The position numbers and the translations under genes are program-made. Shown piece by piece: positions 19,139 to 28,476 of a stretch of DNA of 64,000 nt. Below the pieces are notes generated by a model that was given only the letters and a program-made list of their open reading frames with translations, had not been told where the DNA came from and made no database searches. How positions within the stretch are numbered: position 1 is the stretch's first letter; each line of letters starts with the position of its first letter. The DNA comes from Flavobacteriaceae bacterium GF1. Lineage in GTDB: Bacteria > Bacteroidota > Bacteroidia > Flavobacteriales > Flavobacteriaceae. The stretch lies in the NCBI GenBank assembly GCA_009797885.1, contig WNKP01000002.1, positions 186,001-250,000 of the forward strand, written 5' to 3'.

Positions 19139-20431
19139 ATGAAAAAGCTATCGAAACTTCCCCTGATTTTACTCCTTATCATTTGCGGGATATCCTGCGA
19201 GGATGATGGGGAATTGCCTTTTGGGTATAACGAATATGTTATTGCCACTCCATTGACAACGGATTTAGTAACCTTTAAAGAGGAGGCCATTGCCATAAGT
19301 GAGCCTACGGATATTGTGGAATCTGGAAAAATCTATGCCTATAAAGATTACATTTTTGTCAACGATGTCAATAAGGGCGTACATGTTTTGGACAATACCA
19401 ATCCGGCTTCACCCCAAAAAACGGCCTTCATTAAGTTGGAGGGCAACAATGATGTCTCCATAAAAAATGATAGGCTATATGCGGACAGTTATGGGGATTT
19501 GGTCATTATGGACATTTCGGACATCAACAATATTGGTTCCATAAAACGTTTGGAAAATGCCATTTACCAGGAATTTTGGTGCACCGTTGGTTTTGATGTG
19601 GAGTGGCCAACCGCGGATGCTTTCGACTATAGTGATTTAGATCCCAGCAGGGAGGCCATAGTAGGTTGGGAAACCAAAAAAGTGGTGATGACGGAGAACC
19701 AATTCGGTGAAAAGTTCGGATACTTACATGGGGAGGCTTCCTTTGCCAATTCCGATGGGCCCACTACCAATGCGGCCGATACGGGACAAGGAGGTTCCTT
19801 GGCTCGATTTAGAATCGTTGGCGATTATCTGTATGCCGTGGAATGGAGCAGTATAAACGTTTTTGATATTTCGGATTTGGACGCTCCCGAAGTGATGGAT
19901 GAGGTATACACCAGTTGGGGGATAGAAACTATTTTTAGCCAAGGCGACCTTTTGTTTTTGGGTGGTACGCAGGGCATGTACATTTATGACATTTCCGAGC
20001 CATCCGCACCCAAATACGTTTCGGAGTTTGTGCATGGTACGGCATGTGATCCCGTGGTTGTGGATGGCAACTATGCTTATGTTACCCTGCGGGGAGGTAA
20101 CTTTTGTGGTGCAGTGGAAAGCGGCCTCTACATTGTTGATATTTCCACTATAGAAAAACCGGAACTAAAGGTGATTTATCCAATGGATGAACCTTATGGG
20201 CTCGGGATTAAGGATGACAAGCTCTTTGTTTGTGACGGGAACTCAGGTCTTAAGGTGTATGATAAATCCCAAGTCCCCGACCTTTCACAGTTAAATCATT
20301 TTAAAGATATTGTTACGTTTGATGTCATTCCCATGGAAGAACAATTGCTCATGATAGGCAATGGTGTGCTGTACCAATATGAGTACTTGAATGATGATAT
20401 TAGACTGATCAGTAGTTTGAACCTGAATTGA
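19139..20431 (+). CDS. LVIVD-repeat surface lipoprotein
   Basis: A 430-residue lipoprotein (lipobox ICGISC, Cys near residue 20) made of LVIVD beta-propeller repeats, seen as recurring units such as GVHVLDNTNPASPQ, DLVIMDISDINNIGS, INVFDISDLDAPE, MYIYDISEPSAPK and LYIVDISTIEKPE. LVIVD proteins are cell-surface or periplasmic and probably form propellers; substrates are unknown. The next lipoprotein gene begins one base after its stop codon, so the two are likely co-expressed. It is probably anchored in the outer membrane, perhaps surface-exposed (inference). Confidence 0.82.
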   Translation: MKKLSKLPLILLLIICGISCEDDGELPFGYNEYVIATPLTTDLVTFKEEAIAISEPTDIVESGKIYAYKDYIFVNDVNKGVHVLDNTNPASPQKTAFIKLEGNNDVSIKNDRLYADSYGDLVIMDISDINNIGSIKRLENAIYQEFWCTVGFDVEWPTADAFDYSDLDPSREAIVGWETKKVVMTENQFGEKFGYLHGEASFANSDGPTTNAADTGQGGSLARFRIVGDYLYAVEWSSINVFDISDLDAPEVMDEVYTSWGIETIFSQGDLLFLGGTQGMYIYDISEPSAPKYVSEFVHGTACDPVVVDGNYAYVTLRGGNFCGAVESGLYIVDISTIEKPELKVIYPMDEPYGLGIKDDKLFVCDGNSGLKVYDKSQVPDLSQLNHFKDIVTFDVIPMEEQLLMIGNGVLYQYEYLNDDIRLISSLNLN

Positions 20432-20432
20432 G

Positions 20433-20831
20433 ATGAAGCCCTTTAAAGTTAACTTTTACGTCTACATCGTAGTCTTGGGCAGCCTTTTGTCCTGTAGCTC
20501 GGATGATGTCCAGACCGATGATCTGGAAGAGCAGCTCAATACCCTTGTGGCACTTTCGGAAAGTGTGACCTGTATAGACAGCAATGACTGGCAGTTTGCG
20601 GGAATTGGGTCCAAGCCCTGTGGTGGCCCTACAGGTTATATTGCCTATTCCAATGCAATTGATACCGTTGATTTTTTAAGTCGATTGGCCGCTTATAACG
20701 AGGCGGTTCGGGCTTACAATGAAAGCAATGGGCTCCCTTCGGACTGTGCGTTGCTCAACCCCCCTACGCGTATTGAATGTGAGGACGGAAAAGCGGTCCT
20801 GGTTTATCAGGAACCTGGTCCCGGAAACTAA
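20433..20831 (+). CDS. Small cysteine-containing lipoprotein, function unknown
   Basis: A 132-residue lipoprotein (signal MKPFKVNFYVYIVVLGSLLSC, lipobox LLSC). The mature part holds four cysteines (CIDSNDWQF, KPCGGPTGY, SDCALL, IECEDGK), which could form two disulfides, and conserved-looking GIGSKPCGGPTGYIAYS. I recognise the type as recurrent in Flavobacteriaceae but know no function. It is the partner of the LVIVD lipoprotein directly upstream and ends before a terminator. Confidence 0.65.
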   Translation: MKPFKVNFYVYIVVLGSLLSCSSDDVQTDDLEEQLNTLVALSESVTCIDSNDWQFAGIGSKPCGGPTGYIAYSNAIDTVDFLSRLAAYNEAVRAYNESNGLPSDCALLNPPTRIECEDGKAVLVYQEPGPGN

Positions 20832-20853
20832 AAAGTGGATTTTTACGTTGGTG

Positions 20854-20885
20854 AAAGTGTGCCTAAACAGCACACTTTTTTTGTT
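20854..20885 (+). terminator. Intrinsic terminator after lipoprotein pair
   Basis: AAAGTGTGC (20854-20862) pairs with GCACACTTT (20870-20878) around a seven-base loop, followed by a T-run. It separates the lipoprotein pair from topA. Confidence 0.85.
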
Positions 20886-20925
20886 TGTGAAGTCCCATCC
20901 AAAAATGGGAATTAAAAAATTCACA

Positions 20926-20933
20926 TACTTTTG
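20926..20933 (+). promoter_or_regulatory. -7 promoter element for topA
   Basis: TACTTTTG matches TAnnTTTG and lies 20 bases before the topA ATG and after the terminator of the previous unit, so it very likely drives topA. Confidence 0.55.
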
Positions 20934-20953
20934 TTCCCAAAAAACCGATCTAG

Positions 20954-23431
20954 ATGCCCAAGAACTTAGTCATAGTCGAGTCCCCAGCGAAGGCTAAAAC
21001 CATTGAAAGATTTTTAGGAAAAGAATATCAGGTAGAATCCAGTTTTGGTCATATTGCCGATTTGCCCTCTAAGGAATTGGGGGTGGATGTTGAAAAGGAC
21101 TTTGAACCAAAATACATCATTGATAAGGAAAAAAAGACCTTGGTCAAAAAGCTAAAGGATTTGGCGAAGAAAGCCGAGACCATTTGGCTGGCAAGTGATG
21201 AAGATCGGGAAGGGGAGGCCATTTCCTGGCATTTGGCCGAAAAATTAAAATTGGATAAGGACAAGACCAAGCGCATTGTTTTTAACTCCATAACCAAATC
21301 CGCCATCCAAAAAGCGATTGACAATCCAAGGGGAATCAATTATGATTTGGTGAATGCGCAACAGGCGCGTAGGGTTTTGGACAGGTTGGTGGGATATGAA
21401 CTTTCCCCTGTACTGTGGAAAAAAATTAAACCGGGACTCTCCGCAGGGCGGGTGCAGTCCGTGGCGGTACGATTGATCGTAGAGCGAGAGCGGGAAATTG
21501 AGGCTTTTTCCCCGGAGGCTAGTTATAGGATCAAGGCGTCCTTCCGTACTACGCATGGAAAGAACTTTGACGCGAAATTGTCCAAATCATTTGGGAGTAA
21601 GCAAGAAGCAGAGGACTTTTTGAAAAAGAATATTGGAGCGGATTTTTCCGTTTCGAAATTGGATAAAAAGCCTGCCAAAAAATCACCTGCGGCCCCTTTT
21701 ACTACATCCACTTTACAACAGGAGGCTTCACGGAAGCTTTACTTTTCCGTGGGGCGTACCATGCAAGTGGCCCAACGATTGTACGAAGCAGGACTTATTA
21801 CCTATATGAGAACGGACAGTGTCAATCTGTCCAAGGAAGCATTGGATGCGGCCAAGAATACCATTGTGTCCAATTACGGAAGTGAATACAGTACGGTAAG
21901 GAATTATACAGGTAAGTCCAAAGGGGCGCAAGAAGCCCACGAGGCCATTCGCCCAACGGACATGAATTTACAGTCCCCAACGCTGGAGCGTGACCAGACC
22001 AAATTGTATGAGTTGATCTGGAAGCGGACCCTTGCCTCCCAAATGAGTGATGCACAATTGGAACGTACCAACGTTAAAATACAATCCAATACCCATGCAG
22101 AGGAATTCACTGCCAATGGTGAAGTGGTCACTTTTGATGGTTTTTTAAAGGTGTACCTGGAAAGTGTGGATGAAGAGGATGCCGTGGAACAGGAAGGAAT
22201 GCTTCCGGCAATGCGGGTAGATGAAAAATTGGAGAACAACTACATTAGTGCCACGGAGCGTTTCACCAGGCCACCGTATAGATATACCGAGGCCTCCTTG
22301 GTCAAGAAACTTGAGGAGTTGGGAATCGGAAGACCTTCAACCTATGCACCCACCATTTCCACCATTCAGAATAGGGGATATGTTCAAAAGGGAACCGTGG
22401 AAGGAACGGAAAGGCCCTACATGGAGCTTGTTCTGGAAAACAGCCAGCTTTCGGAAAAAAAATTGACCGAAATGGTTGGGTCGGACAAAGGCAAAATGGT
22501 CCCTACGGATATAGGGACAATCGTAAATGATTTCTTGGTCAGTCACTTTTCCAATATCCTGGATTACAATTTCACTGCGAAATTGGAAGAGGATTTTGAT
22601 GAGATAGCTTCTGGGGATGAGGATTGGCAAAAAGTCATGAAGGAATTTTACAAGAGTTTCCATCCTACGGTTTTGGATGTTGAGGAAAATGCAGAAAGGG
22701 CAAGTGGCGAGCGGGTACTGGGTACGGATCCCAAAACAGGACGGCAGGTTGCCGCCAGATTGGGGAGGTTTGGTCCCATGGTTCAAATAGGTACTGTGGA
22801 GGAAGAAGAAAAGCCATTGTTTGCCAGTTTGTTGCCCGAGCAATCCATATCCACCATAACCTTTGAAGAAGCTATGGAACTCTTTGAACTCCCAAGGAAA
22901 TTGGGTGTTTATGAAGGTGAGGAAGTGGAGACCAATGTTGGCCGGTATGGCCCTTATGTCCGTTTTGGGAAAAAGTTTATTTCATTGGACAAAGGGGAGA
23001 GCGCCTTTGATGTCGATATGGACAGGGCCATTGAATTGATCAGGGAAAAGCAAAGGGCGGATGCTCCCATTGCCAATTATGAGGGGCAAGATGTGACCAA
23101 AGGTGTAGGTAGGTTTGGTCCTTTTATAAAATGGAACGGAATGTTCATCAACGTCAACAAGAAATATGATTTTGACAATCTTTCCAAAGCTGACATTGAA
23201 GAACTTATCGAAACCAAAAAACAAAAGGAAAAAGAAAAATTGGTCCAATCCTGGCCCGAGGAAGGCATTCGTATTGAAAAGGCCCGATGGGGCAGGCACA
23301 ATATCATTAAAGGAAGGATAAAAGTGGAGTTGTCAAAGGATGTCGATGCTGCCAAATTTTCCTTGGAGGCAGCAAAAGAGTTACTTGACAAAAAAACACC
23401 CAAAAGAAAAACAAAGTCCAAAGCTAAGTAA
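20954..23431 (+). CDS. topA: DNA topoisomerase I (type IA)
   Basis: An 825-residue type IA topoisomerase that relaxes negative supercoils. Seen: N-terminal TOPRIM domain (LVIVESPAKAKTIERFLG, ASDEDREGEAISWH with the acidic triad), the active-site tyrosine Tyr284 in LITYMRTDSVNLS, and the GRPSTYAP motif. The C-terminus lacks four-cysteine zinc fingers; instead it has repeats of the form GRxGPxxxxG (ARLGRFGPMVQIG, VGRYGPYVRFG, VGRFGPFIKW) and a lysine-rich end. That is the usual form in Bacteroidota. The degenerate ureohydrolase gene follows 14 bases later. Confidence 0.97.
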   Translation: MPKNLVIVESPAKAKTIERFLGKEYQVESSFGHIADLPSKELGVDVEKDFEPKYIIDKEKKTLVKKLKDLAKKAETIWLASDEDREGEAISWHLAEKLKLDKDKTKRIVFNSITKSAIQKAIDNPRGINYDLVNAQQARRVLDRLVGYELSPVLWKKIKPGLSAGRVQSVAVRLIVEREREIEAFSPEASYRIKASFRTTHGKNFDAKLSKSFGSKQEAEDFLKKNIGADFSVSKLDKKPAKKSPAAPFTTSTLQQEASRKLYFSVGRTMQVAQRLYEAGLITYMRTDSVNLSKEALDAAKNTIVSNYGSEYSTVRNYTGKSKGAQEAHEAIRPTDMNLQSPTLERDQTKLYELIWKRTLASQMSDAQLERTNVKIQSNTHAEEFTANGEVVTFDGFLKVYLESVDEEDAVEQEGMLPAMRVDEKLENNYISATERFTRPPYRYTEASLVKKLEELGIGRPSTYAPTISTIQNRGYVQKGTVEGTERPYMELVLENSQLSEKKLTEMVGSDKGKMVPTDIGTIVNDFLVSHFSNILDYNFTAKLEEDFDEIASGDEDWQKVMKEFYKSFHPTVLDVEENAERASGERVLGTDPKTGRQVAARLGRFGPMVQIGTVEEEEKPLFASLLPEQSISTITFEEAMELFELPRKLGVYEGEEVETNVGRYGPYVRFGKKFISLDKGESAFDVDMDRAIELIREKQRADAPIANYEGQDVTKGVGRFGPFIKWNGMFINVNKKYDFDNLSKADIEELIETKKQKEKEKLVQSWPEEGIRIEKARWGRHNIIKGRIKVELSKDVDAAKFSLEAAKELLDKKTPKRKTKSKAK

Positions 23432-23445
23432 TAACACCCATAATT

Positions 23446-24603
23446 ATGGCATTTGATTTTTTAGTGCCAATAAGTGAAAAGGTTTTGGCCTTTTCAGAAT
23501 TTCTCCCTCCGCAGGCACTGGGAAAAAGTATTCACAAGCATACTGAAAAAAAGGGCCTGCCCGTATTCGCCAATGCCACGGTGGCAATTTTTGGCGTTTT
23601 GGAATCCAGGAACGCATTTGAGAAAAGACAGGAAAAATTGGACATGGATTCCCTGCGGATCGAACTGTACCGCTTAATGATGGGCAATTGGAATTCTACG
23701 ATCATTGATATTGGTGATGTGGAAGAGGGAAATACCGTTGAGGACACGTACTTTGTGGTCAATCAGATCATGTCCGGCCTTCTTGAGGAAAAAATAATTC
23801 CGATAGTCATCGGTGCCACCCAAGATGTCACTTTTCCAACCTACAGGGCATTTGATGGCATTAAGGATATGATCAATTTGGTATCCATTGATAGCAGGTT
23901 CGACTTTGGGGAGGACGATGAGTTGATTTCCTCGGAATCCTACATGAGCAAGATCATCACGGACAAACCCAACAACCTGTATAATTTTTCCAATCTGGGC
24001 TATCAAAGCTATTTCAATGCCCAGGAAGAGATCGATCTTATGGAACGCCTGTTCTTTGATGCCTATAGATTGGGTGATATTGTTTCCGATATTACGCTGG
24101 CCGAACCTATTTTAAGGAATGCCCATCTGGTAAGTTTGGATTTGCGTGCTGTAAAAGCAAGTGAAATGGGGGTAACGGCAAACTTTTCCCCCAATGGATT
24201 TGACGGTAGGGAAATATGCGGCATCTCCAGATATGCGGGAATAAGTGAAAAGGTGAGCGCCTTTGGGATCTATGAAATGGAAAACACGCTGTTGTCCTTT
24301 CGGCTTGTGGCCCAAATAATTTGGTACTTTATTGAAGGGTTGAGCTTTAGGATAAAAGAACTGCCCAGCTCCAACGACGAGGACTTTACCAAATTTACCG
24401 TTCCCACGGATTCAGAGGAATTGGTGTTCTTCAAAAGCCATATCACAGAACGTTGGTGGGTTGAAGTTCCCTCCATTTTACCGGAGCATACTAAAAATAA
24501 TTCAGTTGCGTTATTACCATGCACTCAACAGGACTATTTGGATGCTTGCAACCAAAATATTCCAGAGCGCTGGCTTAAAGCCTATAAGAAAGGCTTGAAC
24601 TGA
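23446..24603 (+). CDS. Ureohydrolase-fold protein with lost metal ligands
   Basis: A 385-residue arginase/formimidoylglutamase-superfamily protein, usually annotated formimidoylglutamase. The three metal motifs are eroded: the GGxHD motif reads GATQD (123-127, His to Gln), DAHxD reads DSRFD (149-153, His to Arg), and the DxD of the third motif reads DLR (232-234, Asp to Arg). Half of the six Mn ligands are gone, so hydrolase activity is unlikely. A fully intact homologue is encoded in the hut operon at 44299-45252. The gene sits between topA and gldK, an arrangement I recall as common in Bacteroidota, which suggests a structural or regulatory role tied to that locus (inference). Confidence 0.75.
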   Translation: MAFDFLVPISEKVLAFSEFLPPQALGKSIHKHTEKKGLPVFANATVAIFGVLESRNAFEKRQEKLDMDSLRIELYRLMMGNWNSTIIDIGDVEEGNTVEDTYFVVNQIMSGLLEEKIIPIVIGATQDVTFPTYRAFDGIKDMINLVSIDSRFDFGEDDELISSESYMSKIITDKPNNLYNFSNLGYQSYFNAQEEIDLMERLFFDAYRLGDIVSDITLAEPILRNAHLVSLDLRAVKASEMGVTANFSPNGFDGREICGISRYAGISEKVSAFGIYEMENTLLSFRLVAQIIWYFIEGLSFRIKELPSSNDEDFTKFTVPTDSEELVFFKSHITERWWVEVPSILPEHTKNNSVALLPCTQQDYLDACNQNIPERWLKAYKKGLN

Positions 24604-24608
24604 ACAAA

Positions 24609-24616
24609 TATTTTTG
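24609..24616 (+). promoter_or_regulatory. Possible -7 promoter element for gldKLMN
   Basis: TATTTTTG matches TAnnTTTG, a few bases after the preceding stop codon, and would give a leader of about 95 bases before gldK. It is the best match in the 118-base gap, but the long AT-rich leader leaves room for another start. Confidence 0.35.
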
Positions 24617-24721
24617 GTACATAAACCGTATCGGCACAATAATTTGCTCAATTTGAAGTTTTGTGAATATGAAATTGTGTTGCACAGTTTACAATCTTAA
24701 ATCGAAAATTTAACCTAAAGT

Positions 24722-26101
24722 ATGAGAAAGCTATTTTTATCATCTCTAGCACTTGTGTTTTTGCTCACTAGTTGTGGCTCAAAATCAAGGTCAAAAGGTG
24801 AATTGGTTGGTGTGAGAGGGAAAAAATGGTATCCCGAGAAGCCATATGGAATGGAATTGATTCCTCGAGGTTCCTTTGTTATGGGTAAGGCCGATGAGGA
24901 TCAGGCAAAAATTTTGAACGCTCCTACCAGGACCGTTACAGTACGTTCCTTTTATATGGACGATACGGAAATCACCAATAGTGAATATCGACAGTTTGTG
25001 GAATGGGTAAAGGATTCGGTTGCCCGGACCAAATTGGCCATTCTGTCCGATGAGTTGGGCCTTGGTCCCGAGGATGATGACACTATTGGAGAGTTTGCTT
25101 TTAAAAGTGCGGATACGACCAGATTGTCCGTTTGGGAGAAGTATAAGATTGATAATTACCTAGGTTTTGGAGATGATCCTTATGAAGGTTATGCGCTAAA
25201 CAAGGATGTCGACCTTATCTGGGATACCAATGATTATCCGGACGAATTCTACGCAGAGGTAATGGATTCGTTGTATCTGGCAGAAGAGGAGACCTACAAT
25301 GGTCAGCGAACAATTGATGTGAAACAATTGAAGTACAAATACAATTGGATGGATATAGAAGCTGCTGCCCGGGCCAAATCCGGCAAGCGCAGTGATTTTA
25401 TTAAGTCCGAACAGTTGGCGATCTACCCCGATACCACGGTATGGATTCGCGACTTTGAGTACTCTTACAATGAACCCATGCACAATGACTATTTCTGGCA
25501 TGATGCCTATAGTGATTATCCAGTGGTGGGCGTAAACTGGCAACAAGCCAAGGCCTTCTGTCATTGGAGGACCAAATTCAAAAACGATGACCAGAAAAGT
25601 CGTGGCAGACAATTTGTAAACCAATTCAGGCTCCCTACCGAAGCCGAATGGGAATACGCCGCGAGGGGTGGTATTGAAGGAGGGACCTATCCATGGGGAG
25701 GACCTTATGTGATTAGTGATACGGGTTGTTTTATGGCCAACTTTAAACCGCAACGTGGGGATTATGCTGCAGATGCTGCACTGTACACGGTAGAGGCAAA
25801 GTCGTATGAGCCCAATGAGTTCAACCTTTACAACATGGCAGGGAATGTAGCGGAATGGACCAATTCCAGCTATGATCCAGGAGCCTACGATTATGTATCC
25901 ACCATGAACCCAAATGCCGGTTCCGGTCAAAATAAGAGAAAAGTAATCCGTGGGGGATCGTGGAAAGATGTGGCCTACTTCTTGCAAGTAAGCACAAGGG
26001 ATTATGAATATCAAGATTCTGCCCGGAGCTATATTGGCTTTAGAACGGTGCAGGACTATATGGGTGAAGAAGATTCTACCCGAAGGAACAACGGATTGTA
26101 A
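24722..26101 (+). CDS. gldK: Gliding motility / T9SS lipoprotein GldK
   Basis: A 459-residue outer-membrane lipoprotein (lipobox LLTSC) with a formylglycine-generating-enzyme-like (sulfatase-modifying factor) fold: GMELIPRGSFVMGKADEDQ, LPTEAEWEYAARGG, NLYNMAGNVAEWTNSSYDPG, RKVIRGGSWKDVAYF, YIGFRTVQDY. GldK and GldN form the periplasmic/outer-membrane ring of the type IX secretion system that drives gliding and protein export. Large insertions between residues about 90 and 240 are typical of GldK and distinguish it from GldJ, as does its place directly before gldL. Confidence 0.94.
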   Translation: MRKLFLSSLALVFLLTSCGSKSRSKGELVGVRGKKWYPEKPYGMELIPRGSFVMGKADEDQAKILNAPTRTVTVRSFYMDDTEITNSEYRQFVEWVKDSVARTKLAILSDELGLGPEDDDTIGEFAFKSADTTRLSVWEKYKIDNYLGFGDDPYEGYALNKDVDLIWDTNDYPDEFYAEVMDSLYLAEEETYNGQRTIDVKQLKYKYNWMDIEAAARAKSGKRSDFIKSEQLAIYPDTTVWIRDFEYSYNEPMHNDYFWHDAYSDYPVVGVNWQQAKAFCHWRTKFKNDDQKSRGRQFVNQFRLPTEAEWEYAARGGIEGGTYPWGGPYVISDTGCFMANFKPQRGDYAADAALYTVEAKSYEPNEFNLYNMAGNVAEWTNSSYDPGAYDYVSTMNPNAGSGQNKRKVIRGGSWKDVAYFLQVSTRDYEYQDSARSYIGFRTVQDYMGEEDSTRRNNGL

Positions 26102-26179
26102 GATATTGAAGAATAACAGGAATTTAATTACGAATCAAGTAACCAATTCTTATTTATATACTTAATTAAAACTGAAATT

Positions 26180-26830
26180 ATGGCACAGTCAAAATCAACA
26201 AAAAAACTATTTAACATGGCCTACGGGCTGGGCGCATCGGTGGTGATCATTGGTGCATTGTTTAAAATCCTTCACTGGGAATTCGGACCACTTAACGGTG
26301 GACTTCTTCTTGCAATAGGGCTTATTACGGAAGCATTGATTTTTGCAATATCAGCATTTGAACCTGTGGATGACGAATACGATTGGTCTTTGGTATACCC
26401 AGAATTGTCCAATGGTCAATCCAAAGGGAACAAAAATGATGCGAAACAAGCAAAAGAAGCTGAAGGATTGCTTTCCAGAAAATTGGACGAGATGTTGAAA
26501 GAAGCAAATATCGATTCCCAATTGTTCAGCAGCTTGGGTGAAAGTATCAGAAGTTTTGAGGGAGCGGCCAAAGACATTGCCCCTACTACGGATGCAATCC
26601 AAAATACCCAAAAATACTCTGAAGAGTTGTCCCATGCCGCCGCCCAAATGGAATCATTGAACAGCTTGTACAAAGTACAATTGGAGAGTGCTAGCCGTCA
26701 GGCGTCCATTAACGAAGAAGTGGTACAGAATGCAGGTGCCCTTAAAGAGCAAATGGAATCTTTGGCAACCAACCTATCTTCCTTGAACGGAGTATATGGC
26801 GGTATGCTATCTGCGATGGCTAAAAACTAA
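26180..26830 (+). CDS. gldL: T9SS motor subunit GldL
   Basis: A 216-residue inner-membrane protein with two N-terminal helices (about 13-31 and 40-60) and a cytoplasmic coiled-coil-rich tail. The pentameric GldL stator surrounds a GldM dimer and converts proton flow into motion. Residues reported as important in F. johnsoniae GldL are seen with a shift of two: Lys29, His32 and the helix-2 Glu51 (in GLITEALIF). The signature ILHWEFGPLNGG is intact. Spacing to gldM is 55 bases. Confidence 0.95.
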   Translation: MAQSKSTKKLFNMAYGLGASVVIIGALFKILHWEFGPLNGGLLLAIGLITEALIFAISAFEPVDDEYDWSLVYPELSNGQSKGNKNDAKQAKEAEGLLSRKLDEMLKEANIDSQLFSSLGESIRSFEGAAKDIAPTTDAIQNTQKYSEELSHAAAQMESLNSLYKVQLESASRQASINEEVVQNAGALKEQMESLATNLSSLNGVYGGMLSAMAKN

Positions 26831-26885
26831 TTAGGCCCCAAACAAACCAAACGTTAATCACATTTAATTAAATCTAATTAGTAAA

Positions 26886-28466
26886 ATGGCATCAGGAAAA
26901 CAGACACCACGTCAAAAGATGATCAATCTTATGTACTTGATCTTCATCGCGATGTTGGCTTTAAATATGAGTAAGGAGGTTCTTGCCGCTTTTGGTCTTA
27001 TGAACGAAAAGTTGGAAGAGTCCAACGCCAAAACGGACGAAAACAACCTGGCATTTTTTGAAAACTTGGCCACCAAAGCTTCTGAAAATGAAGCAGAATA
27101 TGGGGCTCTGTACAAAAATGCACAGGAAGTCAAGGAACTCTCCACCAAATATTACAACTATTTGGAAGGATTGAAAAAAGGAATGACCGCGGATTTGGAA
27201 GATCCAAAGGACTATGTGGTCATGGATAAATCGGACTACCTGGATAATCTGTTCTTCAAGGGAGATAACTTGAAAACTGAAGGACAAAGGTTCCTGGATA
27301 TGATCAACAACTATCGTGAAGGGGTAGTTGCTGAACTTCCAGAAGGGAAATTTGAGGAGATCAAAGCGTCCGTTATGACACGTTTTGCCACAGGAGATGG
27401 CAAGAAAAATGATGGAAAAGTGGAGAAGCGTGATGGTACCCGTCAAGAGTGGATCAATTACCATTTTGAAGGCTTCCCCTTGGTAGCCTCCCTGACCAAG
27501 ATTACCCAATTGCAGGCCGATATCAAAGCTACGGAGCAAGAGGTATTGAAAGGGCTATTGGAAGGTAACTTGACCGCTGCGGTATCATTAAAGAATTTTG
27601 CCACCTCCTTACATGCATCCAAGTCTGCATTTTATAGTGGGGAGAAATACGATGGCAAGATCATCATTAGCAAAACCGATAAGAATTCCACACCCGTTAA
27701 GGCCGAACTGACTTTGGACGGCAGAAAGTTGACGGAAGGAAGGGATTATCGTTTGGAAGCTGGAGGCGTACAGATGCTAATCAGTGCTGGCGGTGCTGGA
27801 GACCATCAAATTGCAGGTACCTTGTATTTCATGCAAGATGGTAAGGAAATAGAAGTTGATGTGGACAATAAGTTTCCAACGATCAATAAACCAAATGCAG
27901 CCGTTATTTCCGCTGACAAAATGAATGTAGTGTATCGTGGTGTGGCCAATCCTATGACCATTTCCATTCCTGGTATTCCTGATAATAAAGTATCAGCTTC
28001 AGCACCTGGATTAAGATCTGTAAGTGGAAGTAGATACATCATGAACCCTGGGACAGGACGTGAAGTTACCATCAATGCATCCGGTGTGCTACCGGACGGG
28101 CAGCGCATAAACACTCCTGCCACCTTCCGTATCAAGGATATTCCTAGACCTGCGGGTACGATCCGTGGAGAGGCGGGTAGCGTCAAAATGCCAAGGAGAA
28201 ACTTGGAAATTGCCACTATCGGTTCCATGTTGGAAGACTTTGATTTTGATTTAAATCTCGCGGTAAGTGGATTTAAGTTCAAAGTACCGGGTCAACCTAC
28301 CGTCAATGTTAATGGCAGTAAGTTGGATGCCAGGGCCAAGTCTGCCTTGAAAAGGGCAAAACGTGGTGACGCCGTTCAAATCTTTGACATCAAGGCGTAT
28401 ATCACAAACAACAAGAGCTACAAGTTGAAGAAAGTGTCTCCTGTTGTAGTTGAATTGACAAACTAA
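26886..28466 (+). CDS. gldM: T9SS motor subunit GldM
   Basis: A 526-residue protein with a short cytoplasmic N-terminus, one membrane helix (LMYLIFIAMLALNMS) and a long periplasmic part made of four domains, reaching toward the GldKN ring. Arg9, shown in the homologous motor to face the GldL glutamate, is present in MASGKQTPRQK. It acts as the rotor or shaft of the GldLM proton-driven motor. The C-terminal domain ends KKVSPVVVELTN, and gldN starts ten bases later. Confidence 0.95.
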   Translation: MASGKQTPRQKMINLMYLIFIAMLALNMSKEVLAAFGLMNEKLEESNAKTDENNLAFFENLATKASENEAEYGALYKNAQEVKELSTKYYNYLEGLKKGMTADLEDPKDYVVMDKSDYLDNLFFKGDNLKTEGQRFLDMINNYREGVVAELPEGKFEEIKASVMTRFATGDGKKNDGKVEKRDGTRQEWINYHFEGFPLVASLTKITQLQADIKATEQEVLKGLLEGNLTAAVSLKNFATSLHASKSAFYSGEKYDGKIIISKTDKNSTPVKAELTLDGRKLTEGRDYRLEAGGVQMLISAGGAGDHQIAGTLYFMQDGKEIEVDVDNKFPTINKPNAAVISADKMNVVYRGVANPMTISIPGIPDNKVSASAPGLRSVSGSRYIMNPGTGREVTINASGVLPDGQRINTPATFRIKDIPRPAGTIRGEAGSVKMPRRNLEIATIGSMLEDFDFDLNLAVSGFKFKVPGQPTVNVNGSKLDARAKSALKRAKRGDAVQIFDIKAYITNNKSYKLKKVSPVVVELTN

Positions 28467-28476
28467 GAATAGCATT

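Noticed and set aside
24629-24646. Sigma-54-like sequence CGGCACAATAATTTGC before gldK
   Set aside because: GG and GC are separated by 11 instead of 10 bases and the leading T is replaced; sigma-54 spacing is strict. A TAnnTTTG element upstream is a better promoter candidate.
25196-26014. 272-codon open frame opposite gldK
   Set aside because: Antisense shadow of an intact gldK; no promoter, start context or recognisable motif.
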